DNA from: a bacterium | Lineage (GTDB): Bacteria; Bacillota; Bacilli; Lactobacillales; Streptococcaceae | Length of the DNA stretch: 64,000 bases | Assembly (NCBI GenBank): GCA_905221065.1 | Contig: CAJNBS010000002.1 | Coordinates: 62,001-126,000 of the forward strand | Reading direction: 5' to 3' | Shown: positions 63,715 to 64,000 of the stretch, piece after piece | Layout: every line of letters begins with the position of its first letter | Numbering within the stretch: position 1 is the stretch's first letter | The notes under the pieces: generated by a model | Told to the model about the DNA's origin: nothing | The model's input: the letters and a program-made list of their open reading frames with translations, nothing else | Database searches by the model: none | Made by a program: the position numbers and the translations under genes

Positions 63715-64000
63715 ATGCCGATTCGAATTGATAAAAAATTACCAGCTGTTGAGATTTTACGGACAGAGAACATCTTTGTTATGGATGATCAACGTGCTGC
63801 CCACCAAGATATCCGTCCCTTGAAGATTTTGATTTTAAATCTTATGCCCAAGAAAATGGTGACAGAGACCCAGTTGTTGCGCCATTTGGCCAATACACCC
63901 CTACAACTGGATATTGATTTTCTCTATATGGAGAGTCACCGTTCTAAAACAACTCGTTCAGAACATATGGAGACCTTTTATAAAACTTTTCCTGAAGTTA
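63715..64000 (+). CDS. metA: homoserine O-acyltransferase (MetA/HTS family), 3' truncated by window
   Basis: The first 95 codons are visible: [21 protein letters not shown], then [38 protein letters not shown], the well conserved N-terminal third of MetA. Activates homoserine (acetyl or succinyl donor not decidable here) as the first step towards methionine. Start ATG 63715 behind TAGGAGAGG. The catalytic Cys and the rest lie beyond the window. Confidence 0.93.
   Translation, partial: MPIRIDKKLPAVEILRTENIFVMDDQRAAHQDIRPLKILILNLMPKKMVTETQLLRHLANTPLQLDIDFLYMESHRSKTTRSEHMETFYKTFPEV

Overview
The window looks like a chromosome segment of a mitis-group Streptococcus (S. mitis / S. oralis / S. pneumoniae relatives). 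The evidence is three pneumococcal-type BOX repeats, the murM-murN branching-peptide genes, streptococcal extended -10 promoters, the YSIRK/LPXTG surface protein style and moderately AT-rich codon use. A CshA-type giant fibril protein points to an oral commensal rather than a typical pneumococcus, but that is an inference.

Layout. 1-1062: two-gene threonine/serine exporter, cut by the left edge. 1175-3621: mevalonate genes mvaS-mvaA, then a BOX element. 3810-9513: sucrose locus, scrB-scrR on the minus strand divergent from the PTS transporter scrA and fructokinase scrK, with LacI-type operators over both promoters and a cre-like site. 9556-10173: DedA/TVP38 membrane protein. 10356-19091: accessory island with a complete type I restriction-modification system (hsdR-hsdM-hsdS), an unrecognised soluble plus four-helix membrane protein pair in the same transcription unit, an orphan HigA-like antitoxin, a DUF1722 plus pyrimidine-dimer glycosylase pair, and an antitoxin whose toxin survives only as a C-terminal scrap. 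19444-22660: metE-metF behind a MET-box. 22661-28879: pnp with a long structured leader made partly of ~111-bp tandem repeats, then cysE, cysS, mini-RNase III and a PucR-type regulator. 28992-33139: msmK sugar-transport ATPase and, on the minus strand, a polar amino-acid ABC transporter. 33316-51184: housekeeping run recJ, RNase J2, esterase, murM-murN, a membrane matrixin, uvrC, an orphan solute-binding lipoprotein, nitroreductase, pepV, UDG-superfamily protein, rhodanese, brnQ, M42 aminopeptidase, HIT protein and the L,D-carboxypeptidase lipoprotein ldcB. 51504-52716: rplK-rplA with L1-type leader sites. 53788-62817: a 3009-residue CshA-like LPXTG fibril protein with a 10-G tract in its leader. 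63020-64000: apt and the start of metA, preceded by a second MET-box-like site.

How the parts relate. Sucrose is imported and phosphorylated by ScrA, split by ScrB, and the fructose phosphorylated by ScrK, under ScrR and probably CcpA. metE, metF and the edge gene metA belong to one methionine regulon. PNPase, RNase J2 and mini-III supply RNA turnover. MurM/MurN, LdcB and the CshA-like fibril shape the cell surface.

Most worth a second look: the structured 111-bp repeats before pnp, the poly-G tract before the giant adhesin, the unknown two-gene module attached to hsdRMS, two apparently leaderless transcripts that both start UV-repair genes, and the two antitoxin genes without toxins. All calls come from reading the sequence and recalled family knowledge. 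No database search was run.
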